Assembly (NCBI GenBank): GCA_903904685.1
Contig: CAIVDS010000026.1
Location: 167,431-231,430 of the forward strand
DNA length: 64,000 bases
Source: an uncultured Verrucomicrobiota bacterium
GTDB lineage: Bacteria > Verrucomicrobiota > Verrucomicrobiia > Opitutales > Opitutaceae
Direction: 5' to 3'
Part shown: positions 1 to 8,928 of the stretch, piece after piece
Layout of the letters: each line of letters begins with the position of its first letter
Position numbering within the stretch: the stretch's first letter is position 1
Notes under the pieces: generated by a model
The model's input: only the letters and a program-made list of their open reading frames with translations
What the model was told of the DNA's origin: nothing
Database searches by the model: none
Made by a program: the position numbers and the translations under genes

Positions 1-14
1 TTTTAGGCCCTTTC

Positions 15-1277
15 GTGTGTTTGGTGTGTTCCGTGGGTAGAAACAAAAAACCAAACGACCGTCCCTTCGCCTATCATCACGAGATCGAGCTGGAGATCGC
101 CACGCTCACCAATCTCGGCGTGGGCCTCGGCCGCGTGCCTCATCCCGACGATCCCGCCGGCAAATGGGTCGTGATGGTGCCGTTCACCCTGCCCGGTGAA
201 CGCGTGCGCGCCCGGGTTTTCCGCAACCACAAGAATTTCTCCGAGGCCGACCTCGTGGCCGTGCTCACGCCGTCGCCCAAGCGCATCGCGCCGCCGTGCC
301 CGCTCTTCGCCCGCTGTGGCGGTTGCCAATACCAGAACCTCGCCTACGACGAGCAACTCGCGTGGAAACGTCGGCAGGTCGAGGAGCTTTTGAAATATAT
401 GGCCGGAATCGAGTTTCACGTGGCTCCGGTCATCGGCTCGCCAGTCGAATACGGTTACCGTTCGAAGATCACGCCGCATTTCAACGCTCCGCGTGGCGAC
501 GGCCCGGAGTTGCCCATAGGGTTTCTCCGCCAAGGCACGCGCTTCGACATTATCGACGTGCCGCGTTGTGAGATTGCGACTGCGCCGATCAACGCTCGCC
601 TCGAGGAGTCCCGCGCCAACGTGCGCGCCAAGGCGGCCAATGGCGACTACCAGCGCGGCGGCACGCTGTTGTTGCGCGATGCGTCGGGCCACGTGACGAC
701 AAACTACGATGAGATCGTCACCGAGACGGTGGGCGACCTGAAGCTGAAGTTTCTGGCGCGCGATTTTTTCCAGAACAACCCGTTCATCCTGCCGGCGTTC
801 ACCGCCTACGCGCGCGATCAGGCGGCGGCCAGCGGGGCGCGCTTCATGGTGGACGCCTACTGCGGCAGCGGACTCTTCGCGCTGACGGCCGCTCCGGCCT
901 TTGAAAAAGTCGCGGGTATCGAGATCAGCGAAAGCAGTATTATCTTCGCGAAGCAGAACGCGGCGGCCAACGGGCTGGTTAACGTGACCTTCCAAGCGGG
1001 CGATGCGGCGGCGATCTTCGCCGGGCTCACGTTCCCCGCCGCCGACACGGTGGTTCTCATCGATCCGCCTCGTAAGGGCTGCGACGAGGCGTTCCTGAAG
1101 CAACTTTTCACCTACGGACCGCGCGCTGTCGTTTACGTTTCGTGCGATCCCGCGACCCAAATGCGCGACCTGAAGTCATTCATTGCCGCCGGTTACGAGC
1201 TGACGACCGTGCAGCCCTTCGACCTCTTCCCGCAGACGCGTCACTTGGAGTGCGTGATCACGCTGCGGAAAATCTGA
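15..1277 (+). CDS. TrmA/RlmD-family 5-methyluridine RNA methyltransferase
   Basis: SAM-dependent enzyme of the TrmA/RlmD family, which methylates C5 of a uridine in rRNA or tRNA. An N-terminal TRAM-like RNA-binding domain spans about residues 20-90. A cysteine cluster follows (C95, C101, C104 in PPCPLFARCGGCQYQ, with a probable fourth Cys in VPRCEIA), matching the [4Fe-4S] ligands of RlmD. The Rossmann core shows DAYCGSGLFAL (SAM loop), LIDPPRKGCDE and VVYVSCDPATQ, whose C377 is the expected catalytic nucleophile. The start is uncertain because the frame is open to the window edge and GTG/TTG codons occur at 15, 21, 24 and 33. The exact target (23S U1939-like, U747-like or tRNA U54) cannot be read from the sequence. 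It converges on the universal stress gene. Confidence 0.88.
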   Translation: MCLVCSVGRNKKPNDRPFAYHHEIELEIATLTNLGVGLGRVPHPDDPAGKWVVMVPFTLPGERVRARVFRNHKNFSEADLVAVLTPSPKRIAPPCPLFARCGGCQYQNLAYDEQLAWKRRQVEELLKYMAGIEFHVAPVIGSPVEYGYRSKITPHFNAPRGDGPELPIGFLRQGTRFDIIDVPRCEIATAPINARLEESRANVRAKAANGDYQRGGTLLLRDASGHVTTNYDEIVTETVGDLKLKFLARDFFQNNPFILPAFTAYARDQAAASGARFMVDAYCGSGLFALTAAPAFEKVAGIEISESSIIFAKQNAAANGLVNVTFQAGDAAAIFAGLTFPAADTVVLIDPPRKGCDEAFLKQLFTYGPRAVVYVSCDPATQMRDLKSFIAAGYELTTVQPFDLFPQTRHLECVITLRKI

Positions 1278-1471
1278 TCATTGATACTCGATCCACTCTG
1301 GGGAGGAGTATGGAGCGGTGAGGATGATGAGTTCGTCTTCGTTGAGGTCGGGCCACGGAGTATCGATAGTTTCGGCTTCGAGGGGCGCTGCCACCACGTG
1401 TTTTTCACCGAGTGGAAACCCAACCGCTGCCTCCCCGGAGTGGACGGAGCGATTTTGGCCGTGAGCAAAAA
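1278..1471 (-). CDS. Possible small or remnant gene of unknown function
   Basis: The minus strand holds a frame ending ...LIILTAPYSSPEWIEYQ-stop just beside the methyltransferase stop. Its codon choice (GAC CTC AAC GAA GAC GAA CTC ATC) is typical of real genes here, unlike a random shadow. No convincing ATG or ribosome binding site is visible; a GTG near 1406 is the only reasonable internal start. It could be a small hypothetical protein or the 3' remnant of a decayed gene. No family recognised. Confidence 0.3.
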
Positions 1472-1473
1472 CT

Positions 1474-1935
1474 TCAGCGCTTCTTGGTTGGTTTCGCTTT
1501 TTTTGCGGGAGGAACAACCATCACGGGACAGGGAGATTTTACCAGCACGGCGTGGGTGGTGCTGCCGACGAGAAGATCGTAGAAGGCCGTGTGACCGTGC
1601 GAACCGAGAATGATGTAGTCGGCCTTGAGATCGCGCGCCTGTTCGATGATGTGGGTGGCGGCGTGTCCGTTTACGAGAATGGTGTCGGCCACGAGCCCCT
1701 TGGCGGTGAGCAATGCCTTGATGTGTTCGAGTTGGCGGATGGCGACTTTTTCGTTGATCGCGAGGGTTTCATTCAACACCTCGATGCCGATGCCGTAGTC
1801 GGTGGTGACAACCGGGGGCTGTAAACTGTGGAGAAGCAAAACGTGGGCGCCGAGTGGACGAGCCAGATTCACGGCGGCATTAACGACATCACGGGTGGCC
1901 GGGGAGAAATCGACGGGAGTTAAGATCGTTTTCAT
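1474..1935 (-). CDS. Universal stress protein (UspA family)
   Basis: A 153-residue single-domain Usp protein. It begins MKTILTPVDFSPATRDVV, the usual first strand and ATP-contacting Asp. Near the C-terminus it has GSHGHTAFYDLLVGSTTHAV, matching the G-x2-G-x9-G-(S/T) ATP-binding motif of the UspFG/MJ0577-like subgroup. A Lys-rich tail (KKAKPTKKR) ends the protein. The frame extends upstream, but the ATG at 1935 gives the family-standard N-terminus and is preferred. Expected role: a cytoplasmic nucleotide-binding stress protein. It appears monocistronic. Confidence 0.9.
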   Translation of the reverse strand: MKTILTPVDFSPATRDVVNAAVNLARPLGAHVLLLHSLQPPVVTTDYGIGIEVLNETLAINEKVAIRQLEHIKALLTAKGLVADTILVNGHAATHIIEQARDLKADYIILGSHGHTAFYDLLVGSTTHAVLVKSPCPVMVVPPAKKAKPTKKR

Positions 1936-2080
1936 GCAGAAAAACATACACCCAATGTCGGTCTTCTGCGCGTCTTTTTTTGATCGAAACAACATTTCCT
2001 TGCGCCGCCGGAAAAATGGCCGACAAGGCGCCAGCCGGCATACACACGCACAAATTGTGCGGGTCACACGGGACAATGGC

Positions 2081-3397
2081 TTAAAAGCCTGCGTTTATCT
2101 CGTGCTGATGGCCCGGCTCCAGTGTGAGCGTGCCGGCCGAAGCACACTCGACTTGGTCGTTTTTATAGAGCTTGGCGGCGATGGGCACGGTGGCATCGGG
2201 GGTTTCCCAGCGCCATTTTCCGATGGAGACGAATTGAAGGGGGACGCCTTTTTCCCAGCTCAGGCCCGGGCCGTCGCCGCGAATAAAGAGTTTGTTGCCG
2301 ATCCCGATGTAGGCGGTGGCAATGAGGCGGGTAAAACCGTCCGAAGAGAGGGAAGTTTCCGCGGCCGGAGTTTCGACTGAAAGGCCCAGATCAAAACCAG
2401 CGTCAGCATGAGCCTTGGAATGGCGGACTCGATTTTTAGGCGGGGAGTTTACAGGGACTTCATCGGGCGACGGATCGGCTGGTGCAGAGGGAGCGTCCTC
2501 GGTCGCGGCGGCTGGAGCAGGTGGCACCTCCTCGGAAGCAGAAGGGACGACGGGTGGTTCGGGCGGCGGAATGGGTTCCACGATGCTTTTCTCGGGAGAT
2601 TCGGTGGCGAGGGGTTCTACGGTTTCACTTTGAGCTGCAGAATGTGGCGGCGGTGCATGGCGCTTGCGACGCGAAGTTTCGGGTGGATTGGTTTCGAGGT
2701 GAGCGGTGGTGCGGGTAAGGACGGAAGTTAGGTGGAGTTCAATGTCGGCGAGGGCCTGTGCTTTAGCCGCGGCCATGGCGGTGGTCGCGGCGGCGTTGAA
2801 AGTTTCCCCGGCCTTGGTGGCGGACTGTTCTGCGAGGGCGGGGATTTTAGCGAGGGCGTCGTTCGCGGCGGAGATGTTGTGGCGGGAGGAGGTTTCGAGC
2901 TTGGTAAGATCAGCGACCGTTTGGGCGATGCGTTTGGCGGCGCCGTCGATCAGGGCTGCCTCTTCCTTCACCGAGGCAGAGGAGGCGCGGGTGGTTTCAG
3001 CAAGCTGTTTTTGAAGCCCCTTGATGTGCTCGTGAAGTTGCTGAGGGAGTTGCTCGATAAGCTTGAGGTTGGCGACCGACGCCTCGGCGATACCGTTAAG
3101 ACTGGCGGCGGCGATGCTAAGCTGCTCGGCCGATTCGGCTGTGGTGCGGGCAAGGGCTGCGATTTGATTCTGGCGCTCGGTCAACTCGGCATCCTGCTGT
3201 TTTGCGTAGTTGGCAAGGAATGGAACAGTGGCCAGCACGGCCCCGACGATGACGCAGAGAGCGATGGCTATGAGCGGCCACGGCCCGATGGGCGCGGCGC
3301 AGTTTTGTCCGATGAAAAAGGCGGTGGCGAGCAGGACGCCGTCGCCGATCAAAAACGGTAACTTTGGCAATTTCGGAGCTTCTGAAGGGAGATTCAT
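2081..3397 (-). CDS. Inner-membrane coiled-coil protein with C-terminal beta-domain, function unknown
   Basis: 438 residues. Two hydrophobic segments near the N-terminus (about 17-32 and 40-64) probably form a membrane hairpin. A long Ala/Glu/Gln-rich coiled-coil region follows (about 65-220; repeated TTAESAEQL-like heptads). A low-complexity Pro/Glu/Ser/Ala linker comes next (about 240-335). The compact C-terminal domain (about 345-438) contains YIGIGNKLFIRGDGPGLSW and FVSIGKWRWETP, reminiscent of early-set/Ig-like or CBM-like beta-sandwiches. No catalytic motif is visible. The layout (anchor, coiled coil, linker, beta domain) suggests a structural or envelope role; this is inference. Confidence 0.65.
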   Translation of the reverse strand: MNLPSEAPKLPKLPFLIGDGVLLATAFFIGQNCAAPIGPWPLIAIALCVIVGAVLATVPFLANYAKQQDAELTERQNQIAALARTTAESAEQLSIAAASLNGIAEASVANLKLIEQLPQQLHEHIKGLQKQLAETTRASSASVKEEAALIDGAAKRIAQTVADLTKLETSSRHNISAANDALAKIPALAEQSATKAGETFNAAATTAMAAAKAQALADIELHLTSVLTRTTAHLETNPPETSRRKRHAPPPHSAAQSETVEPLATESPEKSIVEPIPPPEPPVVPSASEEVPPAPAAATEDAPSAPADPSPDEVPVNSPPKNRVRHSKAHADAGFDLGLSVETPAAETSLSSDGFTRLIATAYIGIGNKLFIRGDGPGLSWEKGVPLQFVSIGKWRWETPDATVPIAAKLYKNDQVECASAGTLTLEPGHQHEINAGF

Positions 3398-3520
3398 AAG
3401 GTGAGCACCGCGACTGGGCGTTTGTGAGGTGGGGCCGATGATTTCTCAAGGCAGAAAACGGGGCGCGTTTTTCCTGCAGTCGTTCGCCGAGCCCGCATCC
3501 GAGGATGAGGCGCGGTAGTT

Positions 3521-4004
3521 TCAGCCGTGAGCAAGTTCCGTCCGGATGACGGCGATGAGGCGGGCCCATTCCACAGGATTGAGATCATTTTTTCGGCCAG
3601 GTGCGATTTGCCGGTGATCGGTCATGACAGCGGGCGTCCAGCCGTGACGCGACCAGCGCAGGGCCAGCCATGCGAGGGCGCTGGCGAGTTGGGCGTAGGT
3701 GAGCGGGGTGTCCGCAGGTGTCGCCGGCGAAGACCGCGCCAAGCAGAAAGTCGTTGCAACGAGTGCGCCCGCGAAACGTCGAAGCTCCGGTATGCCAGGC
3801 GATGTGATGGTCGGCCACAAGGGTGGCGCGAGTGCCATCGGACGCGATCAGCACATGGCAGCTGACCTGGCTTTCGGCTAGAAGCATGCGGGCGATCGTG
3901 GCGTCGAAATCCATCGCGCTGTGATGGAAGCATACGCCCAGTTGTTCATGCGCTGGAGTGGCCGCGAAGTTGGGAGACGGACGGGAGATTTCAGCGAATG
4001 GCAT
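3521..4004 (-). pseudogene. AmpD-like N-acetylmuramoyl-L-alanine amidase, frameshifted
   Basis: Two adjacent minus-strand frames join into one Amidase_2 (AmpD/PGRP-like) protein. The first runs from ATG 4004 and carries GVCFHHSAMDF (zinc-ligand His at residue 27 or 28), ASDGTRATLVADHHIAWHTG and CNDFLLGAVFAGDT. The second continues ADTPLTYAQLASALAWL and ends with MTDHRQIAPGRKNDLNPVEW, which supplies the remaining His and Asp zinc ligands. Joining them requires removal of one base near 3716 (GAC ACC [t] GCG GAC ACC). As it stands, translation leaves the family sequence after GDT, so the distal zinc ligands are lost. The predicted enzyme would cleave the MurNAc-L-Ala bond of muropeptides. No signal peptide, so probably cytoplasmic. 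A sequencing error remains possible, although no homopolymer is present. Confidence 0.8.
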
Positions 4005-4037
4005 AAACGCATGCCGTGTTTGGCGCCTGTTGAAATC

Positions 4038-4424
4038 CTAAAGGCGTCGCCACGCCTCAGCGATCAGTGAGATGATCATGCCGATGCGGATCGCGCCTTC
4101 GAGCGTGAGAATGACCAAAATCCATTTGAGCGGGGCATTGCGCCGCAAAGAATAGCTGATAAGCGAAACCGCGAGCATGCAGACGATCTGAATCCGACCC
4201 GATGCAGGGATGAGCATTAAAATCATCCATACCCAGTAGAGCAGAATGCCGGCGTTCCACGCAAAGGCCACGGGTTCGCTTGGGCCGCGCGTCCGGGGGT
4301 CCACGCCATTTTCAATCTGTTTGATGCCCAGGTAGCGCTCGGCGATCACCAGTTGCCATGCCTCGAAGAGCATGCACAGCGGTGCCAGATAAAGCAGAAT
4401 AGGGATATCGTCGGCGCGATTCAT
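4038..4424 (-). CDS. Small integral membrane protein, function unknown
   Basis: 128 residues with about four hydrophobic helices: LLYLAPLCMLFEAWQLVIAE (about 10-29), AWNAGILLYWVWMILMLIPA (about 55-74), IQIVCMLAVSLISYSL (about 78-93) and WILVILTLEGAIRIGMIISL (about 100-119). The loop between helices 1 and 2 is polar (GIKQIENGVDPRTRGPSEP). No family recognised. It lies upstream of the amidase on the same strand, with a 33-bp gap, so the two may be cotranscribed. Confidence 0.6.
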   Translation of the reverse strand: MNRADDIPILLYLAPLCMLFEAWQLVIAERYLGIKQIENGVDPRTRGPSEPVAFAWNAGILLYWVWMILMLIPASGRIQIVCMLAVSLISYSLRRNAPLKWILVILTLEGAIRIGMIISLIAEAWRRL

Positions 4425-4691
4425 TTCAGGGAAATTCTAATCACTGTCGCGTGTGGGCCAATGCTGAAAGCGGCTGACGTCGGCTTCGCCTGAGTTTTGG
4501 TCGTCGCTAACTTACCGACTGGCATGAGGCGCGAGGCACGGTCGGGAAGGAACCCAAGAGGGCACCTTCCGGACTGGTGATAACATGACTTAGTCTAAAT
4601 GAGTGAACACGATCTAGAAACACACGTCATACAGAGTATCAGGATGAGGCGTTGACCGACGATGCCGCCGGCGCTTTGTTGTCCAGTTCTC

Positions 4692-6560
4692 ATGCTTACT
4701 ATCGCAGACGTTTCCAAGTCCTACGGCACCCGCGAACTTTTTTCCGACGTCTCGCTTTTCATCGCGCGCACCGACCGGCTTGGTCTCATCGGCCCCAACG
4801 GCGCAGGCAAAACCACGCTCTTAGGACTCATCCTAGGTGAAGAGAAGCCCGACACCGGCACCATCGAGTGGGAACGTGGCGCCGACTTCGGTTACCTGCC
4901 GCAGGAAAGCGCTCCCGCCGGCAACGAAACCATCCTCCACATCGCGACCAGCGGCAAACAGCTCGAGCCCAGCGACGACAACTACGACATCGACTACACG
5001 CTCGAACCCCGCGCCCGCAAAATCCTCGATGGTCTCGGCTTCAAACCCGGCGACGCCGACAAACTCGCCAAAACCTTCTCAGGCGGCTGGGTCATGCGCG
5101 CCCACCTCGCCCGCCTCCTTGTCGCCGAGCCCGCCCTTCTCCTCCTCGACGAACCCACGAACCATCTCGATCTCGAGGCGCTTCTCTGGTTCCAGGATTA
5201 CCTGACGCGTTATCCGGGCGGCCTCGTGGTCATCTCCCATGATCGCGCGTTCCTCAACGCACTCTGCACCGGTATGCTCGAACTGCGCGCCGGTTCGCTC
5301 CACTACTATCACGGCAACTACGACAATTTCCTGACCGAGAAAGAGGCACGCAAGCACCAGCAGGCGGCCGCCTTCAAGAACCAGCAGCGTGAGATCGCCC
5401 ACTTGCAGGTCTTCGTCGACCGCTTCGGCGCCAAGGCCTCCATGGCCTCCCGCGCGAAGTCCAAGGAGAAACAAATCGAGCGTCTTAAGGAGGTCGCCGT
5501 CGAGGAACCCACCGAGGAGCTGCGAAAGATGAACTTCAAGTTCCCGCAGCCTCCGCGCTCCGGCCTGAAGGTCATCGAACTCGAACACGTCCAGCAGGCC
5601 TACGGCGACCACGTCGTTTACAAGGATCTCAACTTCACCGCCGAGCGCGGCCAGGGCATCGTCCTCATCGGCCCCAACGGCTCCGGCAAATCCACCCTCC
5701 TCAAGATCCTCGCCGGCGTCATCCCGATCCAAGGCGGCACGCGCGAACTCGGCAGCAACGTTGTTCCCGGTTACTTCGCCCAGAACCGTCTCGATAACCT
5801 GAACGCCGAAGCGACGGTGTTCGAAAACGTGATGGAGTTGCGCACCAACGAAAACCAGCTCACCGAACAGCAGGCCCGCGCCATCCTCGGCGCGTTTCTC
5901 TTCCGCAAGGACGACGTGCACAAGCCCGTCTCTGTCCTCTCCGGCGGCGAAAAAACCCGCCTCGCTCTCGCCCGCATCCTCGTCCGCCCGCCCAACCTGC
6001 TCCTCATGGACGAGCCGACGACGCACCTCGACATCCAGTCGATCGACGCGCTGGTCATGGCCCTTAAGAACTACGAGGGCACGCTTATCTTCATCTCCCA
6101 CGACGTGCACTTCATCAGGACGCTCGCGAAAAACGTGCTCCACGTCCACAGCGGGCGCCTCACGCACTACGCCGGCGACTACGATTATTACCTGGATAAA
6201 TCCAAGTTAAGCGACGCCCGCGCCGCGATCACTGCCGGTTTCACCGACGCCCGCCCCGTGCAAAAAGCCGAACCAAAGAAAGCCACCAACCCCGTGTCAG
6301 GCGTGGTAAAACCGAAGCCCTCCACAAACGAGATCAGAAAATTCCGCGAACACGTCGGCGTGTTGGAAAAAAAGGTCGTCGATCTGGAGGCCAAGCAGTC
6401 CGAGATCACCTCCGCGCTGGAAGACCCGCAGACCTACGCCGACAAGGGCAAGTTCCACCACTTCAACCTAGAGCTGAGCGCGACCGTCAACCTCATCACC
6501 AAGGCGACCGCTGAGTGGGAAGAAGCAGCCTCCAAGTTGACCGAGATGGAGCAGGCCTGA
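4692..6560 (+). CDS. ABC-F family ATPase (ribosome-associated type)
   Basis: Soluble duplicated ATPase, 622 residues from ATG 4692, with no transmembrane segment. ABC1 has Walker A GPNGAGKTT (about 34-42), signature FSGGWVMRAHLARLL and Walker B LLLLDEPTNHLD. The inter-domain linker (KHQQAAAFKNQQREIAHLQ ... MASRAKSKEKQIERL) is the ABC-F 'P-site tRNA interaction' arm. ABC2 has GPNGSGKST, LSGGEKTRLALARIL and LLMDEPTTHLD. A C-terminal coiled coil (about 545-622) resembles Uup/YheS-type proteins. ABC-F proteins act on stalled or idle ribosomes; the subtype cannot be settled here. An upstream ATG at 4662 gives an unlikely leader, so 4692 (MLTIADVSKSYG) is chosen. It runs tail-to-tail with deoA. Confidence 0.92.
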   Translation: MLTIADVSKSYGTRELFSDVSLFIARTDRLGLIGPNGAGKTTLLGLILGEEKPDTGTIEWERGADFGYLPQESAPAGNETILHIATSGKQLEPSDDNYDIDYTLEPRARKILDGLGFKPGDADKLAKTFSGGWVMRAHLARLLVAEPALLLLDEPTNHLDLEALLWFQDYLTRYPGGLVVISHDRAFLNALCTGMLELRAGSLHYYHGNYDNFLTEKEARKHQQAAAFKNQQREIAHLQVFVDRFGAKASMASRAKSKEKQIERLKEVAVEEPTEELRKMNFKFPQPPRSGLKVIELEHVQQAYGDHVVYKDLNFTAERGQGIVLIGPNGSGKSTLLKILAGVIPIQGGTRELGSNVVPGYFAQNRLDNLNAEATVFENVMELRTNENQLTEQQARAILGAFLFRKDDVHKPVSVLSGGEKTRLALARILVRPPNLLLMDEPTTHLDIQSIDALVMALKNYEGTLIFISHDVHFIRTLAKNVLHVHSGRLTHYAGDYDYYLDKSKLSDARAAITAGFTDARPVQKAEPKKATNPVSGVVKPKPSTNEIRKFREHVGVLEKKVVDLEAKQSEITSALEDPQTYADKGKFHHFNLELSATVNLITKATAEWEEAASKLTEMEQA

Positions 6561-6573
6561 CCGCCCGCTGACG

Positions 6574-7890
6574 TCATCCTATCACTTCGTCAACCAGTCG
6601 CGGAGCCGACACCGGCTCCGTGCAAAAACGGACCGCCTGCACGACGCTTTCCCGCGCAGCCACGAGGGCCGCATCGCTGCTCGCATGAACAACCGCGATC
6701 ACGCCACCCGGCGGCACGCGCTCGCCGATTTTCACCAGTGCGTTGAACCCTACCGTAGTATCCACCGTGTCCTCCGCCTTCATGCGGCCCGCTCCGAGCT
6801 TGAGCGCCGCCAGCGCTATCTCCATCGCCCCGACCGCCTGCACATAACCGCCGGTCGCGCTCTTCACCTCGATGCGCAGCCGCGCCTGCGGCAGGCGCGA
6901 GGGATCGTCCACCACGCGCCCGTCGCCACCTTGGGCGGTCACGATCTCGCGGAACTTCGCCAGCGCCGCGCTACTTGAAATTGATTTCTCCAACCGCAGC
7001 CGCGCCTCCGCCGCGGTTTTGACCGTGCCAGCGAGCAGCAGCATTTGTTCACCCAGCGCGTAGGTGACATCCATCAAATCCCTCGGACCCTCACCGCGCA
7101 GACACGCGATGGACTCGGCGACTTCGAGGGCGTTGCCCACCGCGCGGCCAAGCGGCTGGTCCATCGCGGTAAGGAGCGCGCGCGTCGGTTTTCCCATCGC
7201 GTTGCCGATGTCCACCATCACCTGCGCCAGCTCGCGGGCCTTCGCCTTGTCCTTCATGAAGGCGCCCGCGCCGAATTTCACGTCGAGCACCAGCGCGTCG
7301 ATACCCTCGGCGAGTTTTTTGCACATGATCGACGCGCAGATGAGCGGCAGGCTCTCGACCGTCGCGGTGACGTCGCGCAACGCGTAGAGTTTTTTGTCGG
7401 CCGGTGCTAGCTCCTTGGTCTGGCCGATGAGCGCGCAACCGATCTTGGCCACCTGCGCGCGGTATTCCTCCATCGACAACCCGACGCGAAAACCGGGGAT
7501 CGACTCTAATTTGTCTAACGTGCCGCCGGTGTGCCCGAGGCCGCGACCGCTGATCATCGGCACCGCCACGCCGCACGCCGCGATCATCGGGGAAAGGTGG
7601 ATGGAAACCTTGTCGCCCACGCCACCCGTCGAGTGTTTGTCGACCTTTGGCGCGCGCACCGACGACAGATCCGCGACCACCCCCGACTTCATCATCGCGT
7701 CGGTCAATACCACCGTCTCCGCCGTGCTCATGCCTCGCACAAAAATTGCCATAAGCATCGCGCTGAGCTGGTAGTCGACCCACGAGCCGTCGGTCGCCCC
7801 GCGCACAAACGCCGCGATCTCTGCCTGAGAGAGCACATGCCCATCGCGTTTCCGGGCGATGATATGCTGGGGAAAAAGCGATGCGCTCAT
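6574..7890 (-). CDS. deoA: Thymidine/pyrimidine-nucleoside phosphorylase
   Basis: 438-residue enzyme that splits thymidine or deoxyuridine with phosphate to give the free base and (deoxy)ribose-1-phosphate. The family signature is clear: KHSTGGVGDKVSIHLSPMIA, followed by PMISGRGLGHTGGTLDKLES, then the VESLPLICASIMCKKLAEG and LVLDVKFGAGAFM segments that bind nucleoside and phosphate. Length and the C-terminal alpha/beta lobe (ATGGYVQAVGAMEIALAALKLGAGR) are full. It is transcribed divergently from the ribokinase-deoC pair across a 78-bp gap that holds a palindrome. Together they form a deoxynucleoside catabolic cluster. Confidence 0.93.
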   Translation of the reverse strand: MSASLFPQHIIARKRDGHVLSQAEIAAFVRGATDGSWVDYQLSAMLMAIFVRGMSTAETVVLTDAMMKSGVVADLSSVRAPKVDKHSTGGVGDKVSIHLSPMIAACGVAVPMISGRGLGHTGGTLDKLESIPGFRVGLSMEEYRAQVAKIGCALIGQTKELAPADKKLYALRDVTATVESLPLICASIMCKKLAEGIDALVLDVKFGAGAFMKDKAKARELAQVMVDIGNAMGKPTRALLTAMDQPLGRAVGNALEVAESIACLRGEGPRDLMDVTYALGEQMLLLAGTVKTAAEARLRLEKSISSSAALAKFREIVTAQGGDGRVVDDPSRLPQARLRIEVKSATGGYVQAVGAMEIALAALKLGAGRMKAEDTVDTTVGFNALVKIGERVPPGGVIAVVHASSDAALVAARESVVQAVRFCTEPVSAPRLVDEVIG

Positions 7891-7908
7891 TTTTTTTTAA
7901 TGCCTTTC

Positions 7909-7926
7909 CTTGCGGTCCTGCGCAAG
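7909..7926. promoter_or_regulatory. Palindrome in the deoA / ribokinase divergent promoter region
   Basis: CTTGCG-N6-CGCAAG is a perfect 6+6 bp inverted repeat in the 78-bp gap between the two divergent start codons. Its central position suits a shared operator for a dimeric repressor; which regulator is unknown. Confidence 0.35.
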
Positions 7927-7968
7927 CCCCCGACTTGCCCCGCGCTTAAAACCCCGCAACGTAGGCTC

Positions 7969-8928
7969 ATGAAACCCCAAGTCGTGGTCGTCGGCAGTTT
8001 CGTTCAAGATATTACTTGGCGGTGCGCCGCCTTCCCGAAGCCGGGTGAGACCGTGATCGGCAATTTCACCACGGGGCCCGGAGGCAAGGGCTCCAACCAG
8101 GCGGTCGCAGCAGGTCGCGCAGGTGCGTCCACATTTTTCATCGGCGCAGTCGGACGCGATGCCTTTGCAGCAGAGGCCAGGGCCTTCTACTCCGCCGAGG
8201 GCATCGCCGCCTGCTTCGTTGAGAGATCAAAACATGCGACCGGCACCGCCGGCATCCTCGTAAATGCCACCGGCCAGAACGAGATCATCGTCGCCCTCGG
8301 CGCCAACGCCCACCTCGCAAAGACTGACATCGACCCAAAACTCATCAGCGGGGCAAAGATAGTCGTCACCCAGCTCGAATCCAATCTTGCGACCACCGCA
8401 TTCGTTTTAAAAACCGCTCGCTCCGCCGGCGTCATCACGGTCCTCAATCCGGCGCCCATGCGTGCGGATTTTGACCCGGCCATCTTGAAGCACGTTGATG
8501 TGCTCATCCCCAACGAGGCCGAGTTCACCACACTCGTAAACCGGCTGCCGGCGACCGGACAAAAAGACTTCACCGCAACAGAGCTGAGCCGGCTCTCCAA
8601 CGACGCCCTCCACGCACTCTGCCGCACCCTCGGACCGGCCGTCGTGATTGTCACGCTCGGGAAACAGGGCTGCCTCGTGTCGCAAGCGTCCGGTCCCATC
8701 TTTATTCCGGCGCACAAAGTGAAAGCAATCGACACCACCGGAGCGGGCGACGCTTTCGTGGGCGGCTTCTCGGCAGGTTTTGTGGAATTCAACGGCGACA
8801 TCGTCGCGGCGGCGCGCTTTGGCGGCGCTGTGGCGGCGCTTTCGGTCACCAGACAAGGTACAGCCCCCTCAATGCCCACCCGGCGCGAACTCGAAAAGTT
8901 TCTAAAAGAAAAAACTCTACCATCATGA
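7969..8928 (+). CDS. Ribokinase-family carbohydrate kinase (ribokinase or deoxyribokinase)
   Basis: 319-residue PfkB/ribokinase kinase from ATG 7969. It has the N-terminal substrate glycines in TGPGGKGSNQAVAAGRAG (PfkB signature 1, about 42-60), NPAPMRADF and PNEAEF in the middle, TLGKQGCLV, and IDTTGAGDAFVGGFSAGF, whose GAGD contains the catalytic Asp and anion hole. Expected reaction: ATP-dependent 5-phosphorylation of ribose or deoxyribose. Its stop overlaps the deoC start by 4 nt (ATGA), so translation is probably coupled. With deoC and deoA next door, a role in 2-deoxyribose use is plausible; specificity cannot be decided from sequence. Confidence 0.85.
   Translation: MKPQVVVVGSFVQDITWRCAAFPKPGETVIGNFTTGPGGKGSNQAVAAGRAGASTFFIGAVGRDAFAAEARAFYSAEGIAACFVERSKHATGTAGILVNATGQNEIIVALGANAHLAKTDIDPKLISGAKIVVTQLESNLATTAFVLKTARSAGVITVLNPAPMRADFDPAILKHVDVLIPNEAEFTTLVNRLPATGQKDFTATELSRLSNDALHALCRTLGPAVVIVTLGKQGCLVSQASGPIFIPAHKVKAIDTTGAGDAFVGGFSAGFVEFNGDIVAAARFGGAVAALSVTRQGTAPSMPTRRELEKFLKEKTLPS

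Noticed and set aside
1281..1613. 110-codon plus-strand frame after the methyltransferase
   Set aside because: It runs antisense to the universal stress gene and has no ribosome binding site or motif.
4540..4600. Hairpin GGAAGG ... CCTTCC as a small RNA gene
   Set aside because: Short stem, no promoter or terminator pattern, no resemblance to known RNAs.
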